DNA from: Natrononativus amylolyticus
GTDB lineage: Archaea; Halobacteriota; Halobacteria; Halobacteriales; Natrialbaceae
DNA: 64,000 nucleotides
Reading direction: 5' to 3'
Assembly (NCBI RefSeq): GCF_024362525.1
Contig: NZ_CP101458.1
Coordinates: forward strand, 1,054,001-1,118,000
Shown here: positions 1-7,870 of the stretch, piece by piece
Numbering within the stretch: the first letter of the stretch is position 1
Layout: every line of letters starts with the position of its first letter
Notes under the pieces: model-generated
Database searches by the model: none
Told to the model about the DNA's origin: nothing
The model's input: the letters and a program-made list of their open reading frames with translations, nothing else
Made by a program: the position numbers and the translations under genes

Positions 1-811
1 GCGGGACGAGACGTTCTTGCTCTCGGAGGCGCTGCGCGGTGAGGGCGCGTTGCTTCGAAACGCCCGCGGCGAGCGGTTCATGCCCAACTACCACGCGGAC
101 GCCGAACTCGCACCGCGGGACGTCGTCGCCCGCGCCGTAAGCGACGAACGCGAGGCCACCGGCGAGGTCGTCCTCGACGTGCGCCCGATCGCGTTCGAAG
201 ACGAGTTCCCCGCGCTCGCCGAGAAATGTCGCGACCGTGGGCTCGAGGGCGACGAAATTCCGGTCGCACCCTGTGAACACTTCCTCTGTGGCGGCGTCGC
301 CGTCGACGACCGGGGGCGGACGAGCCTGGACCGGCTGTACGCCGTCGGCGAGTGCTCTCGAACGGGGGTCCACGGCGCGAACCGGTTGGCGAGTACGAGC
401 TTGCTCGAGGGACTCGTCTGGGGGCTCCGGGCGGGCGAGGACGCCGCGAGCGCCGGCGAACCGGACCCCGTCGAGACGCCCGGCCTGCTGAACAGCGATC
501 CGGACCTGCCCGCGCGCTTCGCCGCGGAGAAGTTCGTCCGGCTTCGACGGACCATGGACGAGTACCTCGGACTCCGGCGCGACCCCGACGACGTCGCCCG
601 CGCCGGGGCCGTCCTCCGGCGGCTCAAAGGCGAGGTCGACGCCTACACCCGGACTCGCACGTCCCGTAGCCTCTACGAGCTCCGAAACGCCTGCGTGACG
701 GCGCTGCTGATCGCTCGCGCGGCGAGCGAGAACCCCGACTCGAGGGGCTGTCACTACGTCGTCGCGGAGGACCGCACCCCAACCGAGGCAGAGCCGAGGG
801 CCGACGACTGA
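1..811 (+). CDS. nadB: L-aspartate oxidase, 3' part
   Basis: This is the C-terminal part of a flavoprotein that oxidises L-aspartate to iminoaspartate, the first step of de novo NAD synthesis. The 5' end lies outside the window and the reading frame enters at base 2. The stretch LYAVGECSRTGVHGANRLAS followed by SLLEGLVWG is the FAD-binding C-terminal signature of the succinate dehydrogenase/aspartate oxidase family, and a helical C-terminal domain follows. The stop codon overlaps the nadC start by one base (811), so the two genes are translationally coupled. A nadA gene would be expected upstream but cannot be seen here. Confidence 0.93.
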   Translation, partial: RDETFLLSEALRGEGALLRNARGERFMPNYHADAELAPRDVVARAVSDEREATGEVVLDVRPIAFEDEFPALAEKCRDRGLEGDEIPVAPCEHFLCGGVAVDDRGRTSLDRLYAVGECSRTGVHGANRLASTSLLEGLVWGLRAGEDAASAGEPDPVETPGLLNSDPDLPARFAAEKFVRLRRTMDEYLGLRRDPDDVARAGAVLRRLKGEVDAYTRTRTSRSLYELRNACVTALLIARAASENPDSRGCHYVVAEDRTPTEAEPRADD

Positions 812-1635
812 TGCTCACGACCACCCAGATCGAGCGCTGGCTGTCCGAGGACGTCGGTCACCACGACGTGACGAACCAGGTGCCCGGCGAGACGACCGGC
901 CGCCTCGTCGCAAAGGAGACAGGAACCGCGGCGGGTCTCGAGGCCGCAACAGCCGTCTTCGACTACCTCGGAGCCGACGTACTCGAGGCGGTCGACGGCG
1001 GCACCCGCGTCGACCCCGGCGACGAACTACTCGTCCTCGAGGGGCCCGCACGCACCCTTCTGCGCGGGGAACGCGTCGCCGTCAATCTCGTCGGCCACGC
1101 CTCGGGGGTCGCAACGAGTACCGCCGAGGCCGTCGCGGCCGCCCGCGCGGAGCGCGACGAGGTGCGGATCGCAGCAACGCGAAAGACCACGCCCGGCCTG
1201 CGGGGCATAGAGAAACGCGCCGTCGTCGCGGGCGGCGGCGACACCCACCGGCTCGATCTCTCACACATGGTGATGGTGAAGGACAACCACGTCGCCGAGA
1301 TGGGTCTCGAGGGGGCGATCTCGCACTTCCGCGAGCGGGTTTCCTTCGCGACGAAGATCGAAGTCGAGGTGGAGTCCGTCGCGGACGCGCCGCAGGCCGC
1401 AGCGGCGGGGGCCGATATCGTCATGCTCGACAACATGGCGCCCGCGGCGGTTCGGGAAGCCGTGGCGGCGCTCGAGGAAGCGGGCCACGAGGACGTGTTA
1501 ACGGAAGCGAGTGGGGGGATCGGGCTCGAGGCGGTTCCGGAGTACGCGGCGACGGGCGTCGACGTCATCTCGATGGGATCGCTCACCCACTCGGCGCCGT
1601 CGCTCGACGTTTCGCTGTACACGGGCGAGCCCTAA
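811..1635 (+). CDS. nadC: Quinolinate phosphoribosyltransferase
   Basis: The 274-residue enzyme converts quinolinate and PRPP to nicotinate mononucleotide with CO2 release. It has the usual N-terminal open-faced domain, then the barrel domain with RKTTPGLR (about residues 125-132), the HRLDLSHMVMVKDNH segment, and the C-terminal ASGGI and VDVISMGSLTHS motifs that bind phosphate. The length is normal for the family. Its ATG overlaps the nadB stop, so it follows nadB in one operon. The next gene is on the opposite strand, so this is the operon end. Confidence 0.97.
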   Translation: MLTTTQIERWLSEDVGHHDVTNQVPGETTGRLVAKETGTAAGLEAATAVFDYLGADVLEAVDGGTRVDPGDELLVLEGPARTLLRGERVAVNLVGHASGVATSTAEAVAAARAERDEVRIAATRKTTPGLRGIEKRAVVAGGGDTHRLDLSHMVMVKDNHVAEMGLEGAISHFRERVSFATKIEVEVESVADAPQAAAAGADIVMLDNMAPAAVREAVAALEEAGHEDVLTEASGGIGLEAVPEYAATGVDVISMGSLTHSAPSLDVSLYTGEP

Positions 1636-1653
1636 GCCGACTCGAGAGCGGAG

Positions 1654-2124
1654 TTACAGCGGTTTCTCCATCGAGACGAAATCGTACGGCCGTTCCGGCC
1701 GCTCGTGGCGTTTCGTCCGCTCGTACCCCCGCTGTTCGTACCACTCGAGCAGGAACGGGTGGTCGTCGAACGTCGTGAGCTGAATACAGTCGTACTCCTT
1801 CTCGCGGGCGACCGCTTCGATTCGATCCATCAACCGCCTGCCGACGCCCGATCCCTGCCTGTCGGGGTCGACCGCCAGCCGCTCGAGGTACGGCTCATCG
1901 CGCTCGTAAAGCAGGCGAACCGTCCCGATCAGCCGCTCGTCGTCGAGGGCGACGAGCGTCGTCGAGTCGTTCGCGAGCCACTCTCCGACCGTTTCCGCGT
2001 CGATTTCGGTCATCCGCGAGGGAAAGCCGAGCGCGGCGGCGCTCTCGTAGGCACCGCGGTAGAGGGCGGCGATGTCGAGGGCGTCCCCGGACGTTGCGGG
2101 ACGGATCCGTATTTCGGCGGTCAC
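1654..2124 (-). CDS. GNAT family N-acetyltransferase
   Basis: A 156-residue protein starting from a GTG at 2122-2124, where homology-like sequence begins (VTAEIRIRPA). It has the GNAT fold: the acetyl-CoA pyrophosphate loop DRQGSGVGRRLMDRIE, then the C-terminal FYE-type segment HPFLLEWYEQRGYE. An upstream in-frame start at 2202 would add 26 residues of poor quality. The substrate cannot be predicted. It converges on nadC. It is a clear paralogue of the acetyltransferase at 35488-35994, sharing the LYRxAY, LGFPSR, RLAV and TFDxHPFL stretches. Confidence 0.85.
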   Translation of the reverse strand: MTAEIRIRPATSGDALDIAALYRGAYESAAALGFPSRMTEIDAETVGEWLANDSTTLVALDDERLIGTVRLLYERDEPYLERLAVDPDRQGSGVGRRLMDRIEAVAREKEYDCIQLTTFDDHPFLLEWYEQRGYERTKRHERPERPYDFVSMEKPL

Positions 2125-2231
2125 GGTCTTTCGGTTCGAAGCCGTCGAGAAAAACCCCGACGGTTCCCGCCCGAGCGAGGTTGCACCTGCGGGTGTTCCC
2201 ATTTTTCAACTCGGGATAGTAGCACGCCCGC

Positions 2232-3707
2232 ATGACCGACCAGCTACCACTGACGCCGGAATCGGGCTGGAACGCGCTCTTTCTCGACGGAGCGTGGATC
2301 GACGCCGGCGAGCGGGAGACGATCGGCGTCGAGAATCCCTACACGCGCGAGGAGATCGCGACCGTGCCCGCGGGGACGGCAGACGACGTCGACGCGGCCT
2401 ACGAGAGCGCCGCCGAGGCACAGTCCGAGTGGGCGACCCAGCCACCCCAGCGGCGGGCCAGTATCGTCAACTCGGCGCTCGAGTCCCTCGGCGAGCACTG
2501 GGAGGAGGTCCTCGAGTTGCTCGCCCTCGAGTCCGGAAGCACGCGCGTCAAGGGCGTCGCCGAACTCCAGACCGCGAAAGGGATGATGCAGCAGGCGGCG
2601 AGCTACCCGTTCCGGATGGCCGGCGAGCACGACGACTCGATCGTTCCCGGGAAAGAGAACGTCGTCGAGCGGGTTCCGGTCGGCGTCGTGGGCGTCATCT
2701 CGCCGTGGAACTTCCCGTTTCACCTCTCGATGCGTGCCGTCGCCCCCGCGATCGCCGCCGGTAACGCCGTCGTCCTCAAACCCGCATCGAACACGCCGAT
2801 AACCGGGGGACTCCTGCTCGCAAAGATCTTCGAGGAGGCGGGGCTCCCCGACGGCGTCCTCAACGTCGTCACCGGCAACGGCTCCGACGTCGGCGACGCC
2901 GTCGCGGGCCACGAAACCCCGCGCGTGCTGGCGTTTACGGGCTCGACGGAGATCGGCCAGCAGGTCGCGAAGCAGGCCGCTGGGAACTGCGCGCTGCCGG
3001 CGCTCGAACTCGGCGGCAACAACGTCCACGTCGTTACCGAAAACGCCGACGTAGAGCGCGCCGTCGACGGCGGCGTCTTCGGCTCGTTTCTGCACTCCGG
3101 GCAGGCCTGCATCTCGATCAACCGCCACCTCGTTCACGAGTCGCTGTACGACGGCTACGTGAGTACGCTCGCCGACCGCGCCGAGTCGCTCCCGGCGGGC
3201 GATCCGACCGACGAGGAGACGGTCATCGGTCCGATCATCGACGAGGCCCAGCGCGATCAGATCCTCGAGTACGTCGAGGAGACCGTCGACGCGGGTGCGA
3301 CCCTCGAGACCGGCGGCGACCACGACGGTCTCGTGATCGAACCGACGGTGCTCTCGGGCGTGGACAACGAGATGGCCGCCGCTTGCAACGAGCACTTCGG
3401 TCCCGTCGCACCGGTGATCCCCTACTCGAGCGACGAGGAGGCGATCGAACTGGCGAACGACACGATCCACGGCCTCTCCGGCTCCGTGCACTCGGAAGAC
3501 CTCGAACAGGCCCGTCGGATCGCCGACGGCATCGAAACGGGGATGGTCCACATCAACGACCAGCCGCTCAACGACGAGCCCCACGTCGCCTTCGGTGGAA
3601 CGAAACAGTCCGGCCTCGGTCGGTACAACGCCGAGGAGATCCTCGAGGAACTCACGACGACGAAGTGGATCTCGGTCCAGCGCGAGCCCCGGGAGTACCC
3701 GTTCTGA
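2232..3707 (+). CDS. NAD(P)-dependent aldehyde dehydrogenase
   Basis: The 491-residue protein is a full-length aldehyde dehydrogenase superfamily member that oxidises an aldehyde to the carboxylate with NAD(P)+. Visible motifs are the PWNFPFHLSM cofactor/substrate loop, the FTGSTEIG Rossmann segment, the general base Glu259 in ELGGNN, and the catalytic nucleophile Cys293 in SGQAC. The C-terminal FGGTKQSGLGRY motif is also present. The substrate is not evident; the sequence is closest in style to benzaldehyde/salicylaldehyde-type dehydrogenases, but that is weak. It stands alone, divergent from the acetyltransferase. Confidence 0.95.
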   Translation: MTDQLPLTPESGWNALFLDGAWIDAGERETIGVENPYTREEIATVPAGTADDVDAAYESAAEAQSEWATQPPQRRASIVNSALESLGEHWEEVLELLALESGSTRVKGVAELQTAKGMMQQAASYPFRMAGEHDDSIVPGKENVVERVPVGVVGVISPWNFPFHLSMRAVAPAIAAGNAVVLKPASNTPITGGLLLAKIFEEAGLPDGVLNVVTGNGSDVGDAVAGHETPRVLAFTGSTEIGQQVAKQAAGNCALPALELGGNNVHVVTENADVERAVDGGVFGSFLHSGQACISINRHLVHESLYDGYVSTLADRAESLPAGDPTDEETVIGPIIDEAQRDQILEYVEETVDAGATLETGGDHDGLVIEPTVLSGVDNEMAAACNEHFGPVAPVIPYSSDEEAIELANDTIHGLSGSVHSEDLEQARRIADGIETGMVHINDQPLNDEPHVAFGGTKQSGLGRYNAEEILEELTTTKWISVQREPREYPF

Positions 3708-3735
3708 TCGGTCGCAGCCCGGTTTCGCGGCGGAT

Positions 3736-3978
3736 TCACTCGAAAAACGAGAGCAGGCGACTCCAGCCCCAGATGACGAGGCCGATCAGGGCGACGGCGA
3801 ACAGGCCGTAGAGCGGAAGCGAGTCCGCCGCCGGCCCTCCGGGAGGAACGACGACCTCGAGGACGCTCGTCCAGTAGAGCACGGCGAGGGCGATCACCAC
3901 CGCCAGCGAACCGACCGCGACGGCCGCGGCCAGTCGGTTCTCGCCGATTCGCGACGGGGTGCGACTCGAATCGTCCAT
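3736..3978 (-). CDS. Small membrane protein, unknown function
   Basis: An 80-residue protein if it starts at the ATG preceding DDSSRTPSRIGENR; a start at 4026 would add 16 unconvincing residues. It has two hydrophobic segments, one around AAAVAVGSLAVVIALAVLYW and one around LYGLFAVALIGLVIWGWSRL, joined by a short proline/glycine loop. The likely topology is two-pass with both ends on the same side. No catalytic motif is seen. It converges on the aldehyde dehydrogenase and lies next to the tRNA-Leu region. Confidence 0.65.
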   Translation of the reverse strand: MDDSSRTPSRIGENRLAAAVAVGSLAVVIALAVLYWTSVLEVVVPPGGPAADSLPLYGLFAVALIGLVIWGWSRLLSFFE

Positions 3979-4058
3979 CTCACTCGAGAGAGGAGGCCCA
4001 GGTCGATAACGAGTGGACCTGCACACTCGAGGTCTACGGTACTGCGTGAGAGTACGGG

Positions 4059-4079
4059 GCGAGGGAAGGGATTTGAACC
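4059..4079. repeat. 21-bp direct repeat of the tRNA-Leu 3' end (att-like)
   Basis: These 21 bases are identical to 4175-4195, the 3' end of the tRNA-Leu gene (acceptor and T arm), 116 bp away in the same orientation. The sequence between and beyond is not a functional tRNA. Duplicated tRNA 3' ends are the usual scar of tyrosine-recombinase integration at tRNA genes. No integrase gene lies between the copies, so if this is an att pair, the element has been lost down to a stub. Confidence 0.75.
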
Positions 4080-4173
4080 GCGTCCGAGAATCTGCTCGCT
4101 ACGCTCGCAGAACCTCGGCCTCATTCACATCCCTCCGTCTCGCAGCTACCGCTCACGTGTGTTCGCGGTAGCA

Positions 4174-4257
4174 TGCGAGGGAAGGGATTTGAACCCTCGG
4201 ACCCCTACGGGAGCGGGTCTTAAGCCCACCGCCGTTGGCCTGCTTGGCTACCCTCGC
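4174..4257 (-). tRNA. tRNA-Leu (anticodon UAA)
   Basis: Read on the minus strand, the acceptor arm GCGAGGG pairs with CCCTCGC and the discriminator is A. The D arm starts TAGCCAAGC, the anticodon loop contains TTAAG with anticodon TAA, a long variable arm (CCGCTCCCGTAGGGGT region) marks a class II tRNA, and the T arm is GAGGG-TTCAAAT-CCCTT. There is no intron in the anticodon loop and no encoded CCA. The 3' terminal 21 bases recur at 4059-4079. Confidence 0.95.
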
Positions 4258-4314
4258 ACAGAATGCACTCGAGGGTAGCCACCCCGTGGGGTTGTGCGTT
4301 TCGGTGTCGCTCGG

Positions 4315-4656
4315 CTACCAGTCGACGCTCAACGTCCCGTCGCCGTGTGGGTTCGGTGCGATCTCCTCGTCGGTTCGGCGGTCGACGACGTGAATACAGC
4401 CCTGATCTTTCTTCGCCGGGCAGACCTCCGCCGCGCGGACGTTCTCCTCGAGTTCGTCCTCGCCGATGAAGTAGGAGTTCGCACGCGCGAGGCCGGTCCC
4501 GAGATCCATCTCCCAGTTGTCGGCGACCTCCGCGCACTTGCCAGCGCCGAAGCACTTGTTCGCCTCGAAGATGATCTTGTACGGTTTCTCCTCGACCGGC
4601 GGCGCGTCGCTACCGCTCGAGCCGACGTCGCTCGGCCGCTGAATGCCGTCACTCAT
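4315..4656 (-). CDS. Single-cluster ferredoxin
   Basis: A 113-residue acidic ferredoxin. The cluster ligands visible are Cys35 and Cys41 in CFGAGKC, Cys79 in VCPAK, and a further Cys87. The usual middle cysteine of the CxxCxxC motif is replaced by alanine (Ala38), the pattern seen in 3Fe-4S or labile-4Fe ferredoxins that often serve P450s. It is therefore a one-electron carrier, cytosolic, with unknown partner; no oxidoreductase is adjacent. About 20 disordered acidic residues precede the domain, as is common in halophiles. Confidence 0.85.
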   Translation of the reverse strand: MSDGIQRPSDVGSSGSDAPPVEEKPYKIIFEANKCFGAGKCAEVADNWEMDLGTGLARANSYFIGEDELEENVRAAEVCPAKKDQGCIHVVDRRTDEEIAPNPHGDGTLSVDW

Positions 4657-5032
4657 CGTTCGACTATCGGTCTCGACCGCTCTTTCACGTTACGGTCCTC
4701 GAGACGAGGTGAACGGCGGCGACGCCGTTTCGGATTCGATGGTGGTGTGTCTCGTCGACTGCCGTCCGGCAGTTCGCCGCCGAGCGCCGGTCGCCGTTCG
4801 AAACGACGACCGCGAAGAGTCGTTGCCTCCGACCGACCTGCGTGTGCGGTCGGCGTGTGGTTGCCTACCCAGACTCTCGTCCCCGTAGACGAAGCGAATC
4901 CGCGCGTAGCCGACCCCCATCGGCTCTCGCGTTCCCTCCGCCCCTGACTCGTGTCAGGTGATGGTACTGTTTACGATACCACCCTATGAAGATTTCTATC
5001 GCGATCGGCCGCGAAAGAGCGGGCCAGCGGCG
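4657..5032. other. Non-coding stretch upstream of the ferredoxin
   Basis: About 375 bases between the ferredoxin start and the cyclophilin stop. Open frames exist (for example 4690-4920 on the minus strand) but their composition is arginine/serine-rich and typical of antisense shadows. The ferredoxin promoter must lie at the left edge. A small AT-richer patch occurs at about 4958-5005. I see no RNA gene or repeat here. Confidence 0.5.
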
Positions 5033-5554
5033 TTACTCGTCCCGGTGGACGGTGACCGACTCGAGGACGACGTCCTCCGTCGGGCGGTCGTTCGGCCCGG
5101 TCTCGACGGAGCCGATCTCGCGGACGACGTCCATCCCGTCGACCACTTCGCCGAAGACCGAGTGGCGACCGTCGAGGTGGGGCGTCGCGTCGAGGGTGAT
5201 GAAGAACTGCGAGCCGTTCGTGTTCGGCCCGGAGTTGGCCATCGAAAGGATGCCCTCACTGTCGTGGGTGAGTTCGTCGTGGAACTCGTCGTCGAACTGG
5301 TAGCCGGGGCCGCCGCGGCCGGTTCCGGTCGGGTCCCCGCCCTGGATCATGAAGCCCTCGATGACGCGGTGGAAGAGCACGTCGTCGTACAGCGGCTCGT
5401 CGGTGATGCGGTCGCCGGACTCGGGATCGGTCCACTCGCGCTCGCCCGTCGCGAGCCCGATGAAGTTGCCGACCGTCCGCGGCGCGCGCTCTTCGAACAG
5501 TTCGACCTCGATGTCGCCCTCGCTGGTGTGCAGGGTGGCAGTCGGATTACCCAT
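5033..5554 (-). CDS. Cyclophilin-type peptidyl-prolyl cis-trans isomerase
   Basis: A 173-residue cyclophilin starting at the ATG of MGNPTATLHTSEGDIEVELF; longer starts reach into an unrelated leader. Characteristic active-site stretches are FHRVIEGFMIQGGDPTGTGRGG, FDDEFHDELTHDSEGILSMAN, and GSQFFITLD followed by LDGRHSVFGEVVDGMDVV. It catalyses isomerisation of Xaa-Pro bonds and assists protein folding in the cytosol. The catalytic Arg in FHR and the Gln-Phe-Phe-Ile motif are intact. It is divergent from the deacylase gene at 5689. Confidence 0.95.
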   Translation of the reverse strand: MGNPTATLHTSEGDIEVELFEERAPRTVGNFIGLATGEREWTDPESGDRITDEPLYDDVLFHRVIEGFMIQGGDPTGTGRGGPGYQFDDEFHDELTHDSEGILSMANSGPNTNGSQFFITLDATPHLDGRHSVFGEVVDGMDVVREIGSVETGPNDRPTEDVVLESVTVHRDE

Positions 5555-5688
5555 AGGGTGGCCGACGAGGAGGGACGTGAAAACGATGGTGGTCTCTCCC
5601 GTCGCCGGCGGGCGCGACGGTCGATCCGGTGACGAGCTGCCGCCTGCCGGGGTTTCATTAGCGGGCCTGTCGAACCCCAGAGACGACA

Positions 5689-6663
5689 ATGTCACCATCG
5701 GGAACGCACACCGCAGAGGACCTCGAGCTCGCCCGGCTGCCCTCGGGCGTCTCGATCTCGACGACGGTTCACACCTACGACGGGGGCGAGGACGGCCCGG
5801 CGCTGTACGTCCAGGCCGCCCAGCACGGCCGCGAGGTAAACGGCACCGAAGTGCTCCGGCGCTTTCACGACCGGCTCCCGCTCGAGTCGCTTTCCGGCAC
5901 CGTGATCGCCGTCCCCGTCGCGGATCCGCTCACCTTCGATCACGTCTCCTACACCACCCCGGAGATCATCGACAGCGTCAACCCGAACATGAACCGCGTC
6001 TGGCCCGGCGACGACGGCGGGAGTCTCCACGAGCGGATGGCTGCCGCGCTCTGGGAGTACGTCGAGGGCGCCGACGCGCTGGTCGACCTCCACACCGGCA
6101 GCCCCGACATGTGGCCCCACGTCGTCTTCCTCGAGGGCGACGCCGACTCGCGGGGCCTCGCCGAGGCGTTCGGCACCGACCTGCTGCTCTCGGAGGAGGC
6201 CAACGACGACGCCCCCGAGGAGTGGCACAGGCGCAGCTTCGACGGCAAGCTTCGGGTGGCCGCCGCAACGGAGGGGATTCCGTCGATCACGCCCGAACTC
6301 GCCTACAACAAGCAGATCGTCGAGGACGTCGTCGAGGAGGGCGTCGACGGCCTGCTCGACGTGCTTCGCCACCTCGAGATGCTCCCCGGCGAGGTGACGA
6401 CGCGCGAACAGACGCTCGCGCGCAACCACCTCGGGAAGGTCACGGCGAGAGAGTCGGGGCTGTTCCGGGCGAACCCCGACCTCGAGATGGGGCAGTTCGT
6501 CCCCGAAGGACTCCACGTCGGCACCGTCTACCACCCGACGACGTACGAACCGCTCCACGAAGCCGAGACGGACCGCGAGGGGATCCTCTACGCGCTCACC
6601 CAGGAGGCGACCGTGACGGCGGGCGCCAAACTGGCGAGCGTCGCGTTGGTCCGCGAGGAGTAA
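5689..6663 (+). CDS. Succinylglutamate desuccinylase/aspartoacylase family protein
   Basis: The 324-residue protein belongs to the zinc carboxypeptidase-like AstE/AspA family. Zinc ligands are suggested by AAQHGREVNGTE (HxxE arrangement) and VDLHTGSPD, with the general acid Glu in PSITPELAY. The C-terminal part carries the beta-barrel-like segment typical of the family (LARNHLGKVTARESGLF). It probably removes an acyl group from an amino acid or similar small amide; the exact substrate is not determined. It faces the trpD-like gene in a convergent arrangement. Confidence 0.88.
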   Translation: MSPSGTHTAEDLELARLPSGVSISTTVHTYDGGEDGPALYVQAAQHGREVNGTEVLRRFHDRLPLESLSGTVIAVPVADPLTFDHVSYTTPEIIDSVNPNMNRVWPGDDGGSLHERMAAALWEYVEGADALVDLHTGSPDMWPHVVFLEGDADSRGLAEAFGTDLLLSEEANDDAPEEWHRRSFDGKLRVAAATEGIPSITPELAYNKQIVEDVVEEGVDGLLDVLRHLEMLPGEVTTREQTLARNHLGKVTARESGLFRANPDLEMGQFVPEGLHVGTVYHPTTYEPLHEAETDREGILYALTQEATVTAGAKLASVALVREE

Positions 6664-6676
6664 CGAAAAAACGGCC

Positions 6677-7741
6677 TCAGAACGCTCGGAGTTCCTCGAG
6701 CACCGCTTCGGCGCTCCCGTCGGTAATGACCTCGCGAGCGCGCTCGAGACCCGCCTCCAGGCTGTCGACATCGCGGTTGACGTACATCCGGAACGCGCCG
6801 TTGAGCGCGATGGCGTCGGCGAAGCCGTCCTCGCGCTCGTCCGCGAGGACGGCCTCGGTGATCGCCGCCGAATCGGCCTCGAGGTCGTCGACTGCGAGGT
6901 CCTCGCTCTCGAGATCCATGCCGAACTCGGCGGTTTCGATCTCGTAGTCCTCGAAGGACTCGGGGGACCACTCGGCGACCTTCGTATAGCCCGGCCGGAT
7001 GTCGTCGTACCCCTCCATCCCCTGGAACATGACGACCCGCGAGAACGGCAACTGCTCGCTCTCGGCGACGAGGTCGCTCACCTTCTTCGCGAACGCGAGG
7101 TGGTAGAAGGAGCCGAGGTGAACGTCGGCGTTCGCCGGGTTCGCCACCGTCTCGATGGTGTTGACGAACGTCCGGACCCCCATCTGGTCGCGCCGGTCCC
7201 ACAGCGCGTGGATGCCGGGGTTGAAATTGGGCTGGTAGTAGAACCCGAATCCGGTCTCGTCGACCATGTCGGCCGATTCGTCGGGCTCGAGGTCGGTCCG
7301 GACGCCGAGTTCGTCTAAGACGTGCTTGTACGCACACGCCTTCTGGGTGGGGACCCGGTCGCCGGAGTGGGTGACGACCGGCGTGCCGGCGGCGGCGGCG
7401 ACCAGTCCTGCGCCGACGCCGAGGACCGCCGTGGTGTGCTTGCCGTCGTAGTTCGCCCCGCAGTCGACGGGGTCGCAGTCGGGTTCCGCGGTGATCACCG
7501 ACTCCTCGCGCATCACGTCGGCGTACGCCGCCAGCTCCTCGGCGTTGTTGCGCTTCCAGCGGTTCGCGAGCCAGAACGCCCCCAGCGTGGTGTGATCCGG
7601 TTCCCCCGCCAGAATGCGTTGGAACGCTTCGCGGGCCTGCTCGCGGGTCATGTCGTCGGCGGACTTGTGTCCCGAGCCGACGACCTCCGTCATCAGGCGT
7701 TTCAGCGGCCACTCGCCGAACTCCTGGGTTGCCTGCGCCAT
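6677..7741 (-). CDS. Anthranilate phosphoribosyltransferase-like protein
   Basis: A 354-residue protein starting at the ATG before AQATQEFGEW. It has the TrpD helical N-terminal domain (MTREQAREAFQRILAGE, HTTLGAFWLANRWK) and the nucleoside-phosphorylase-like C-terminal domain (KHTTAVLGVGAGLVAAAAGTPVVTHSGDR). The PRPP-binding glycine loop GTGGD of true TrpD is replaced by DCGANYDGKHTT, so it is more likely a TrpD2/YbiB-like paralogue than the tryptophan enzyme. No other trp gene is near. The function is unknown; it may bind nucleic acid or a phosphoribosyl substrate. Confidence 0.75.
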   Translation of the reverse strand: MAQATQEFGEWPLKRLMTEVVGSGHKSADDMTREQAREAFQRILAGEPDHTTLGAFWLANRWKRNNAEELAAYADVMREESVITAEPDCDPVDCGANYDGKHTTAVLGVGAGLVAAAAGTPVVTHSGDRVPTQKACAYKHVLDELGVRTDLEPDESADMVDETGFGFYYQPNFNPGIHALWDRRDQMGVRTFVNTIETVANPANADVHLGSFYHLAFAKKVSDLVAESEQLPFSRVVMFQGMEGYDDIRPGYTKVAEWSPESFEDYEIETAEFGMDLESEDLAVDDLEADSAAITEAVLADEREDGFADAIALNGAFRMYVNRDVDSLEAGLERAREVITDGSAEAVLEELRAF

Positions 7742-7870
7742 GAGCGGGGGTTGGGTCGGCGGGCGCAAAAGCGTCCCGTTTCCGGCGGCGCTGGCGACTC
7801 GAGACGTCGTCGACAACCGTCCGCGACGGACCCGAAAGCGATTCCTTCCGCCTCTCCCTACTGCCCCCCA

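Noticed and set aside
4690-4920. Minus-strand frame of 76 codons upstream of the ferredoxin
   Set aside because: Basic, serine/arginine-rich and without homology-like features; an open frame by chance in GC-rich DNA.
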